DNA from: CAYZJV01 sp964473245
GTDB taxonomy: Bacteria > Spirochaetota > Spirochaetia > Sphaerochaetales > Sphaerochaetaceae
Length of the DNA stretch: 10,755 nt
Direction: 5' to 3'
NCBI GenBank assembly: GCA_964473245.1
Contig: CAYYOL010000055.1
Coordinates: 1 to 10,755, forward strand
The notes below the pieces were generated by a model. The model worked only from the letters and a program-made list of their open reading frames with translations. It was not told the DNA's origin and did no database searches. Both the position numbers and the translations under genes were made by a program. Positions 1 to 5,751 of this stretch are shown here, piece after piece (position 1 is the stretch's first letter; every line of letters begins with the position of its first letter).

Positions 1-65
1 ATGCGCACGGTCTTCGTCTGGGTCACTACGGTGAGAGTACCTTTTTCGCTCATACGTAATCTTAC
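1..65 (-). CDS. Partial reading frame at left edge: possible displaced 3' part of nrdG, or start of an unrelated gene
   Basis: Read on the minus strand this stretch is open to the window edge and gives VRLRMSEKGTLTVVTQTKTV, then R. Two in-frame ATGs exist (68-66, made partly of the terminal base of the repeat element, and 53-51), but no good ribosome binding site precedes either. It could be the first codons of a gene running left out of the window. The alternative is more interesting: the first six bases next to the element, GTAAGA (65-60), are the same six bases that end the intact part of nrdG at 3284-3289, in the same codon phase. Each copy lies two bases from a 297-bp element copy, so this may be the missing nrdG C-terminus. 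Only about 20 codons are visible, so neither reading can be settled here. Confidence 0.3.
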
Positions 66-67
66 CA

Positions 68-364
68 TCAACCAGGGTAGATTGCCACATATCCACACCG
101 ATATGCATCCTAGGTGTCTAGAATGCATGTTGGCGTGGATTATGGTGCACGAAGCTCCTCGTTCACCTGTATTCTAGGCACATTCTAAAGGGGGCAGTAT
201 ATACAAAGGCAAATAATAAACAGGCTCAGAGAATGCAACCCGCCCTGAATGGCCTTTAAACGCATGCGCACGAGGAGGTCCCTGATGCCATTTTGACTCA
301 AACCTGCATTCCAAGGGCCTGCAGGGCAGGTGAACGAGGAAATGTGGCAATCTACCCTGGTTGA
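68..364 (+). mobile_element. MITE-like element, copy 1 (297 bp, 23-bp terminal inverted repeats)
   Basis: The ends are perfect inverted repeats: 68-90 begins TCAACCAGGGTAG and 342-364 is its reverse complement. The same 297-bp unit occurs again at 3292-3588 in the opposite orientation, with no gaps and about 27 substitutions counted by eye (about 91% identity). The outer 50 bases on one side and 30 on the other are identical, and most differences lie at 180-330. No reading frame of useful length is present, so it is non-autonomous. Inside are an almost complete 21-bp hairpin (92-112 with 119-139) and a second hairpin (144-152 with 159-167). A 13-base segment, CCTCGTTCACCTG at 157-169, can also pair with 327-339. 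I see no clear target duplication immediately around this copy. The parent transposase is not in the window. Confidence 0.85.
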
Positions 365-374
365 TTTTTTACTA

Positions 375-403
375 TTGACGTATAGTGTCTTCTGAGCTAC
401 AAC
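375..403 (+). promoter_or_regulatory. Likely promoter of the nrdDG operon
   Basis: TTGACG at 375-380 is followed after exactly 17 bases by TACAAC at 398-403, which matches the -35 and -10 consensus at 5 and 4 of 6 positions. Transcription would begin near 410, about 20 bases before the riboswitch P1 stem, which is the expected layout. The -35 box is only 10 bases outside the right end of MITE copy 1, so DNA upstream of the promoter has been replaced by the element. Confidence 0.55.
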
Positions 404-428
404 TAGTATAACAACACTATATATTGTG

Positions 429-567
429 CATGCAGGACAGGGAAGTTGGGTATGTATGCCCACGCGGTCCCGCCGCTGTAAAGGTTAGGAACGTATCACA
501 GCCACTGGAGAAATCTGGGAAGGAGATACGATTCCGCGGAGCCTGAGCCAGAAGACCTCCCTGCATG
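429..567 (+). promoter_or_regulatory. Cobalamin (vitamin B12) riboswitch aptamer
   Basis: The conserved blocks of the cobalamin aptamer appear in order: GGGAAGTTGGGT near 440, a GCGGTCCCGCCGCTGTAA block at 464-481, GCCACTGG near 500, TGGGAAGG near 516-523, and the B12 box AGCCAGAAGACCTCCC at 546-561 (consensus AGCCAGGAGACCTGCC). The closing stem P1 is formed by CATGCAGG (429-436) and CCTGCATG (560-567). Adenosyl- or methylcobalamin binding normally lowers expression of the downstream gene. The target is the B12-independent class III ribonucleotide reductase operon, a known kind of target for this riboswitch, which lets a cell with a B12-dependent reductase shut down the alternative enzyme. 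I cannot tell from sequence which cobalamin form is preferred. Confidence 0.95.
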
Positions 568-659
568 GACACGCCGTCACGGAGCATGACTATGGCGTGG
601 ACATGGGTGAAATTCGCCCTTATCCATCCTGCATGCACTCGGCGGCAGGAGGAACTATG
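560..659 (+). promoter_or_regulatory. Riboswitch expression platform and nrdD ribosome binding site
   Basis: Several mutually exclusive pairings can be drawn. P1 uses 560-567. A second helix pairs 564-575 with 594-605 (10 pairs plus two mismatches) and takes four bases from P1. CCTGC at 628-632 pairs with GCAGG at 645-649 and covers part of the Shine-Dalgarno AGGAGG (647-652). The eight bases CCTGCATG are exactly repeated at 560-567 and 628-635, so the 5' P1 strand (429-436) could pair with either. This suggests control of translation initiation: ligand-stabilised P1 leaves the second copy free to hide the ribosome binding site. There is no U-tract terminator before the start codon. The pairing scheme is inferred, not modelled. 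Confidence 0.6.
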
Positions 660-2756
660 GTTACCAAAGTGATCAAACGTGATGGCCAAATCGTCTTTTG
701 CGATGGACAGAAGATCGCCAACGCCATACACCAGGCAGCCACCGCTGCAAACGAACGGATCGACACAGATCGAATCACCCAAGAAGTGCTCCAGTACATC
801 AACCAGAGCCATGAGAGCCACATAGACGTGGAAACCATCCAGGACATCGTGGAACAGCAACTCATAATCAGCGGAGCTGCAGCCACAGCCAAAGCCTACA
901 TTCTCTATCGCGAAAAGAGAAGGAAGGTCCGCGAAGGACGGATCCTCATAGATGCCACCACGAGGCTATTCAACGACTACCTCGACGACAAAGACTGGCG
1001 AATCCAGGAGAATGCGAACACGCGCAAATCGATCAACGGCATGAACAACTACATCCGCGAAGCATTCACCCGGAGCTACTGGCTAAACGAAGTCTATCCA
1101 GTGGAGATACGACAAGCCCACCAAAGCGGAGCCATCCATATCCACGACCTCGGATTCTTCGGACCCTATTGTTGCGGTTGGGATCTGCACCAGCTCCTCA
1201 CGCTCGGCTTCGGCGGCATAACCGGGAAAGTTTCATCTCGCCCAGCGAAACACCTGAGATCGCTCCTTGGACAGCTGGTCAATGCAACCTTCACCAGCCA
1301 GGGAGAGAGTGCCGGAGCACAGGCGTGGTCATCGATAGACACCTACTGTGCACCCTTCATCCGCTTCGATGGACTCACCTATAGAGAGGTGAAACAGGCC
1401 TTGCAGGAATTCGTGTTCAATTTGAACGTGCCCACCCGAGTCGGTTTCCAGTGCCCGTTCAGCAACCTCACCTTCGATCTGACCGTACCAAAACGGATGC
1501 AAAACCAGGCGGTGATCATAGGCGGGGAGGCACAAGATGCGACCTACGGCGAGTTCCAAGAGGAGATGGACATCTTCAACCTCGCCTTCTGTGAGGTCAT
1601 GATGGACGGAGATGCCAGTGGCCGAGTATTCACCTTCCCCATCCCCACGATCAATGTGACAAAGGACTTCGTATGGGAGAGCCCTGTCGTCGATGCAATC
1701 ATGGAGATGACCAATAAGTACGGTATCCCCTACTTCTCGAACTATGTATCCAGCGATCTGTCACCCGAGGATGCCCTCTCGATGTGTTGCCGGCTCAGAC
1801 TCGACACCAGTGAGTTGCGCAAGCGCGGTGGTGGCCTGTTCGGGTCGAATCCGCTCACCGGATCGATCGGCGTGGTCACCGTCAATCTGCCGAGATTGGC
1901 CTATCTTGCCCACGATGAGGAGGACTTCATCCAACGAGTGCTCGCTCAAGCCGACCTCGCCTGTCAGAGTCTCGAGCTAAAACGGAAGATCGTGGAACGG
2001 GAGACCGAGCGGGGCATGTATCCATTCAGCGCACGCTGGCTCAGTGGTATACGGGAGCGAGAGGGGGCCTTCTGGGCGAATCACTTCAGTACGATCGGGG
2101 TGGTGGGTATGCACGAAGCCTGCCTCAATCTCCTCGGGTCAGAGCAGGGTCTCCCGACCGATGCCGGTCAGCGACTTGCCCTTGCTACCCTCACCGCCCT
2201 TCGAGAGAGGATCATGGGGTATCAGCAGGAGACCGGCCACTTCTACAATCTGGAAGCTACCCCCGCTGAGGGCACTAGCTATCGTCTGGCAAAACTCGAT
2301 ACCGAACAGTTTCATGATATCATCACATCTGGTTCCGATGTCCCCTACTACACCAACTCCTCTCAACTTCCGGTGAACTATACCGATGATCTCTTCGAGA
2401 CCCTCGATCTACAGGATGCTCTGCAGTGTCTGTATACCGGTGGGACGGTTCTCCATCTCTATGTGGGAGAGCAAATCGAATCGGTAGGGGTCTCGAAACA
2501 GCTTTTGCAACGGGTTCTGAGCTCTTATTCGCTTCCGTACGTCTCGCTCACCCCCACATTCAGTACGTGCGAGGATCATGGTTATCTCGTCGGCGAGCAG
2601 CCGGTGTGTCCGGTGTGTGGTAAGGAGGCAGAGGTTTGGACTCGTGTCGTGGGCTATTTGCGTCCGGTTCGTGACTTTCACAAAGGCAAACGGGAGGAGT
2701 ATCGACAACGGAAACTCTATCGTGTCCCCGAGGGCTTTGGTAGGGAGGTCATATGA
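657..2756 (+). CDS. nrdD: Anaerobic (class III) ribonucleoside-triphosphate reductase
   Basis: This enzyme makes deoxyribonucleoside triphosphates from NTPs without oxygen, using a glycyl radical installed by NrdG; it is cytoplasmic. The 699-residue length is normal for the family. Residues 3-90 form an ATP-cone regulatory domain (VIKRDGQIVFCDGQKI at 5-20). MCCRLRLD at 376-383 contains the expected active-site cysteines. CEDHGYLVGEQPVCPVCG (638-655) is the C-terminal metal site, in the common CxxH/CxxC form. RVVGY (663-667) places the glycyl radical at Gly666. The start is ATG 657, preceded by AGGAGG at 647-652; an in-frame GTG at 597 would add 20 residues encoded by riboswitch RNA and is unlikely. 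It overlaps nrdG by ATGA. B12 should repress it through the leader. Confidence 0.97.
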   Translation: MVTKVIKRDGQIVFCDGQKIANAIHQAATAANERIDTDRITQEVLQYINQSHESHIDVETIQDIVEQQLIISGAAATAKAYILYREKRRKVREGRILIDATTRLFNDYLDDKDWRIQENANTRKSINGMNNYIREAFTRSYWLNEVYPVEIRQAHQSGAIHIHDLGFFGPYCCGWDLHQLLTLGFGGITGKVSSRPAKHLRSLLGQLVNATFTSQGESAGAQAWSSIDTYCAPFIRFDGLTYREVKQALQEFVFNLNVPTRVGFQCPFSNLTFDLTVPKRMQNQAVIIGGEAQDATYGEFQEEMDIFNLAFCEVMMDGDASGRVFTFPIPTINVTKDFVWESPVVDAIMEMTNKYGIPYFSNYVSSDLSPEDALSMCCRLRLDTSELRKRGGGLFGSNPLTGSIGVVTVNLPRLAYLAHDEEDFIQRVLAQADLACQSLELKRKIVERETERGMYPFSARWLSGIREREGAFWANHFSTIGVVGMHEACLNLLGSEQGLPTDAGQRLALATLTALRERIMGYQQETGHFYNLEATPAEGTSYRLAKLDTEQFHDIITSGSDVPYYTNSSQLPVNYTDDLFETLDLQDALQCLYTGGTVLHLYVGEQIESVGVSKQLLQRVLSSYSLPYVSLTPTFSTCEDHGYLVGEQPVCPVCGKEAEVWTRVVGYLRPVRDFHKGKREEYRQRKLYRVPEGFGREVI

Positions 2757-3304
2757 TAGTCAGTGGTATGGTAAAGAGTTCGCTTATCGACTTTCCTGAG
2801 CGCATCGCCTGCGTACTGTTTACGCAGGGGTGCAACTGGGACTGCTACTACTGTCACAACAGAGAACTCATCCCGCCGGTCGGTCCTCGTTCCATTGAAT
2901 TGAGATCGGTGTTCTCCTTTCTCCAATCCCGTGTCGGTCTGCTCGATTCGGTGGTCATCTCCGGTGGTGAGCCGACGTTGCACGCGTCTCTGGCCGACTT
3001 CATCCGTGCAATTCGTGCTCTTGGCTTCGCGGTCAAGTTGGATACCAACGGGAGCAATCCCGAGGTGGTTCATCAGCTACTGCGTGCTGAGCTCCTCGAC
3101 TATGTGGCGCTGGATATTAAGGGGCCGTGGGAGAAGTATGGGCAAATCTGCGGTCCTGCTGCTGATTATCGTGCTGTGCAGCGGACGCTAAGGCTGCTTC
3201 AGCAGAGTTCGATCGGGTGGGAGGCTCGAACGACGGTGTGTCCTTCTCTCAGTGAGGATGATCTTGACAGATGTACCACTTACGTAAGAACTCAACCAGG
3301 GTAG
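2753..3304 (+). CDS. nrdG: Anaerobic ribonucleotide reductase activating protein, 3' end replaced by MITE copy 2
   Basis: A radical-SAM activase that uses a 4Fe-4S cluster and S-adenosylmethionine to create the glycyl radical on NrdD. The cluster motif is CNWDCYYC (Cys27, Cys31, Cys34) and the SAM-binding GGEP is at 71-74; LDTNG (97-101) and DIKGPW (121-126) are also typical. AGGGAGG at 2742-2748 is the ribosome binding site and the start overlaps the nrdD stop. Native sequence ends at Val178-Arg179. The next four codons run into the terminal repeat of the element, whose TAG (3302-3304) ends the frame at 183 residues. Relatives of this PflA-like type are usually somewhat longer, with a further C-terminal strand and helix region, so a short tail is missing. 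All visible catalytic motifs remain, so partial function is possible. No continuation is found in 3589-3679. Confidence 0.9.
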   Translation: MIVSGMVKSSLIDFPERIACVLFTQGCNWDCYYCHNRELIPPVGPRSIELRSVFSFLQSRVGLLDSVVISGGEPTLHASLADFIRAIRALGFAVKLDTNGSNPEVVHQLLRAELLDYVALDIKGPWEKYGQICGPAADYRAVQRTLRLLQQSSIGWEARTTVCPSLSEDDLDRCTTYVRTQPG

Positions 3305-3588
3305 ATTGCCACATTTCCTCGTTCACCTGCCTTGCAGACCCTTGAAATGCAGATTGGTGCCAAAATGGCTACAGGAGCCTCCTCGTTCGTATGCGTTTAA
3401 AGGCCATTCAGGGCGGGCTGCATTCTCTGAGCCTGCCTATCGCATACCTTTGTATATACTGCCCCCTGCAGAATGTACCTAGAATACAGGTGAACGAGGA
3501 GCTTCGTTCACCATAATCCACGCCAACGTGCATGCTAGACACCTAGGATGCATATCGGTGTGGATATGTGGCAATCTACCCTGGTTGA
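3292..3588 (-). mobile_element. MITE-like element, copy 2 (297 bp, inverted relative to copy 1)
   Basis: Same length and ends as the copy at 68-364 but in the opposite orientation, with perfect 23-bp terminal repeats at 3292-3314 and 3566-3588. The inverted match continues three more bases on each side here (AAC before, GTT after), so this copy's repeat may be 26 bp. In this copy the internal hairpin GGTGAACGA/TCGTTCACC pairs fully, whereas copy 1 has one mismatch. It lies inside the 3' part of nrdG and provides its stop codon. No direct target duplication flanks this copy: the left side reads GTAAGAAC and the right side GTTTTATT. No coding capacity is seen. Confidence 0.85.
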
Positions 3589-3600
3589 GTTTTATTAAAG

Positions 3601-3666
3601 AACCGGTCGCCGGCAACCATTGTGTAGTTCACTCTTGAAAAACCTCCCCGCGACCGGTTACACAAT
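3601..3666 (-). terminator. Inverted repeats after the lipoprotein gene: terminator or structured 3' end
   Basis: AACCGGTCGC at 3601-3610 and its exact complement at 3650-3659 form a 10-bp stem. On the minus strand this is followed by CTTTAATAAAAC, a weak T-containing tail, about 20 bases after the stop of the lipoprotein gene. A second pair, ATTGTGTA (3619-3626) with TACACAAT (3659-3666), interlocks with the first, so the two give a pseudoknot or two alternative hairpins. The loop is long for a simple intrinsic terminator. Confidence 0.45.
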
Positions 3667-3679
3667 ACAACTCTACTTC

Positions 3680-4138
3680 CTAGTCACCTCCTTGTAATGA
3701 AAAGTACATCTTATCAATGTGTGCATCGTCATCGATCGCCGTAAGCGTGAGATCGGGCTCTGCATCCACATTGCTCGCAGTTATCCGGATCGCATATGAA
3801 CCGAGTCCGTAGCTGAAAACAACATACGGCTCCTCCTCTGTTCCATCGACGATCCCGATATCTCCGGTATCCCCCTGTGAGATGACTTCACACCGAATAG
3901 GATCGGTTTTTGCTTCTGGCGGGATGAATTCCAGTGCCTCGACGACGCACAGATCATTATCGTCATCGTAATACTCATAGGTGGACTCCTGCGCGACCCA
4001 CCCCTCGGGACTGCAGAGGAGGCCCCGCTCTGTAGTGAGATCGACACTCCCCGATGACGAATCGTTGTCACATGCTGTGCAGCCAACAAGGATCAGTATC
4101 AGCAGGATCATCATTGCGTAGAAAACGTGCTTTTTCAT
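3680..4138 (-). CDS. Small acidic lipoprotein of unknown function
   Basis: A 152-residue secreted lipoprotein. The N-terminus has KK followed by a hydrophobic segment (residues 5-19) and the lipobox LVGC, so Cys20 would be lipidated after signal peptidase II cleavage. The mature part starts with an S/D-rich linker (24-33) and is strongly acidic (YYDDDND at 57-62, DGTEEE at 98-103). It holds further cysteines at 23, 42, 64 and 83 and alternates short hydrophobic strands, suggesting a small beta-rich domain. AGGAGAG about 8 bases before the ATG is the ribosome binding site. No family is recognised. It stands alone, with no gene cotranscribed on either side. A TTGACA (minus strand, plus positions 4212-4217) could be its -35 box, but no good -10 lies at the right distance. 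Confidence 0.8.
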   Translation of the reverse strand: MKKHVFYAMMILLILILVGCTACDNDSSSGSVDLTTERGLLCSPEGWVAQESTYEYYDDDNDLCVVEALEFIPPEAKTDPIRCEVISQGDTGDIGIVDGTEEEPYVVFSYGLGSYAIRITASNVDAEPDLTLTAIDDDAHIDKMYFSLQGGD

Positions 4139-4589
4139 CTGGTCTCTCCTTTTTCAGCAAACTCGTGCAGCCTGATCAGGACAGTTCAAGTGTGATACAC
4201 GCATACAGAGATGTCAAGGAAAAATTTATATTAATTTGTTATATAGCAATACTTTAGAACCACTCAAAAGGCACGATTCGCCATCGCTGAAAGATGGAAG
4301 AAAATTTTTCAGCGACCACCATGTCCTAGAATCGACAGGCATGCGAGGATACCGTGGTTGCCGTGAATGTGTGCGGAGGGTTTCAAGAGCATGCTCACTA
4401 TAGCATACAATTACAGAAAATGCATTAAAAATGTAGGTAAGTGTGCAATTAATTGCTGCACTTATGGCAGGCCCCGCCAACAGCTCTCAGTCGGCGGTAT
4501 TGTTTTCATAACTTGGATCACAACTGGACGTACAAGAGCACCTCCAAAGCCAGAGGTGCCCATGCAAACCGATTCCATATGTCACGATC
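4139..4589. other. AT-rich intergenic region without recognisable genes
   Basis: No convincing gene on either strand; frames here are short and lack ribosome binding sites. Visible structure includes a hairpin CGCTGAAA/TTTCAGCG (4285-4292 with 4307-4314) that competes with CCATC/GATGG (4281-4285 with 4293-4297). There is also a palindrome GCAATTAATTGC at 4445-4456 inside a longer GTGCA...TGCAC pair (4443-4461), and CCTGATCAGG at 4171-4180 in the lipoprotein leader. The AT content around 4215-4255 is higher than in the genes and may belong to the lipoprotein promoter region. Confidence 0.5.
4538..4559 (-). terminator. Possible terminator of galM
   Basis: On the minus strand GCACCTC-TGGCTTTG-GAGGTGC forms a 7-bp stem with an 8-base loop, followed by TCTTGT, about 30 bases after the galM stop. 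The stem is good but the T-run is poor. Confidence 0.45.
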
Positions 4590-5618
4590 TTACACATTGA
4601 ACTCCAGGAGTGTGGTGTGTTTGTACGTCTCTCCCGGTCTGAGCAGACAGGAAGGAAAGTTGTCGTGATTCATGGCATCGGGATACTGTTGAGTCTCAAG
4701 GCAGAAGCCGGCATGCTTTCCATAGGGCGTACCCGCTGGTGAGACATCTGAACCATCGAGGAAGTTTCCGCTGTAGAACTGGACACCAACCATGGTGGTG
4801 GAGACCTTCATCGTCCGCCCACTCTTCGGGTCTCGTACATAGGCACACGGCTTGAGATGATCTCCGGTATCGGTGAGGACCATACAATGATCGTACCCAC
4901 CGGCCTCCTCGAGATCCTTTCCGATCGGCTTGCCAGCGGTGAAATCGAATGGCGTGTCGACCACTGAACGAACCTCCCCGGTGGGAATCAGTTCATCATC
5001 GACCGGAAGATAGGCATTACAGTAGAGCTGGAGCTCGTGATCGAGCACATCGCCAGATCCTGCAAGGTTGAAATAGGCGTGGTTCGTAAGATTGACCGGG
5101 GTCGTCTTGTCGCAGACTGCTGCATAAGTGATCTCCAGCTTCCCACTGGGAAAGAGAATATAGTCCACATGCACCTTAAGACGACCGGGGAACCCCATCT
5201 CACCATCATCGCTAATGCATGAGAGGTGCAACGCAGGGGCACCATCGACCTCGCTGGTCAGCACATTCCACAACTTCGTATTGAGCCCCTCCGGTCCACC
5301 ATGGAGTGCATTGACTCCATGATCGTTGCAGGGAACCTGGTAGGCGTGTCCATCGATTGAAAATTTGCCCGCCTTGATCCGGTTGGCGAACCGACCGATC
5401 AGAGAGCCCATGTAGGTGGTACTCTTCTCATAATCCTGAACCGAGGGGAGGCCGAGGACGATGTTCTCTCTCTTTCCCTGAGCGTCGGGGGTCTCGAGAC
5501 TCAGAATCGTTCCTCCGAGTGTAGAGACACTCAGCCGGTAGTCTCCCGCAGTTATGGTATAGACCTGTACCGGCTCACCATACTCGCTCGTCTTGCCAAA
5601 ATCACGTTTCTCGATCAT
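4590..5618 (-). CDS. galM: Aldose 1-epimerase (galactose mutarotase)
   Basis: Interconverts the alpha and beta anomers of galactose, glucose or related aldoses in the cytoplasm, feeding the Leloir pathway. The 342-residue length is typical. Family motifs are GRFANRI (75-81), the substrate-contacting His in ALHGG (His106), and NLTNHAYFNL (176-185) with the catalytic acid His180. The substrate-binding Asp is in GYDH (Asp243) and the catalytic base is Glu308 in CLETQQYPDA (306-315). The start ATG is preceded by GAGGAGG at ideal spacing. It lies 133 bases downstream of a sugar-type dehydrogenase on the same strand but has its own promoter-like sequence, so it need not be in one operon. No other galactose gene is in the window; the true sugar is unknown. 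Confidence 0.95.
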   Translation of the reverse strand: MIEKRDFGKTSEYGEPVQVYTITAGDYRLSVSTLGGTILSLETPDAQGKRENIVLGLPSVQDYEKSTTYMGSLIGRFANRIKAGKFSIDGHAYQVPCNDHGVNALHGGPEGLNTKLWNVLTSEVDGAPALHLSCISDDGEMGFPGRLKVHVDYILFPSGKLEITYAAVCDKTTPVNLTNHAYFNLAGSGDVLDHELQLYCNAYLPVDDELIPTGEVRSVVDTPFDFTAGKPIGKDLEEAGGYDHCMVLTDTGDHLKPCAYVRDPKSGRTMKVSTTMVGVQFYSGNFLDGSDVSPAGTPYGKHAGFCLETQQYPDAMNHDNFPSCLLRPGETYKHTTLLEFNV

Positions 5619-5647
5619 TGCATCCTCCTCGTAACAGATTCAACACC

Positions 5648-5676
5648 ATTCTACGACGAAATCTCCATCATGAAAA
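5648..5676 (-). promoter_or_regulatory. Likely galM promoter
   Basis: On the minus strand TTTTCA (plus 5671-5676) and TAGAAT (plus 5648-5653) are separated by 17 bases. Transcription would start near 5641, giving a leader of roughly 23 bases that holds the ribosome binding site. Confidence 0.5.
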
Positions 5677-5751
5677 CTCTCGAGTGAACAATTTACCGGA
5701 CATTCGCCATCTTCAGCCTTGAATGTCACAAATTTCTCTGATACAGAGCCT

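Noticed and set aside
1..177. Plus-strand frame from position 1 into MITE copy 1
   Set aside because: Most of it is element terminal repeat and hairpin. There is no ribosome binding site, and the reverse strand reads better outside the element.
342..380. Target duplication TTACCA/TTACTA around copy 1
   Set aside because: The match is imperfect and at unequal distances from the two ends, so it does not behave like a true duplication.
183..463. Minus-strand frame of 92 codons across copy 1 and the riboswitch
   Set aside because: It runs through the element and the aptamer, has no ribosome binding site, and has an implausible composition.
68..3588. The two inverted elements with nrdDG between them as a composite transposon
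   Set aside because: The right copy truncates nrdG and the copies differ by about 9%. The outer ends show no matching target duplication of a conventional composite insertion, and no transposase is present. Separate insertions, perhaps with inversion, explain it better.
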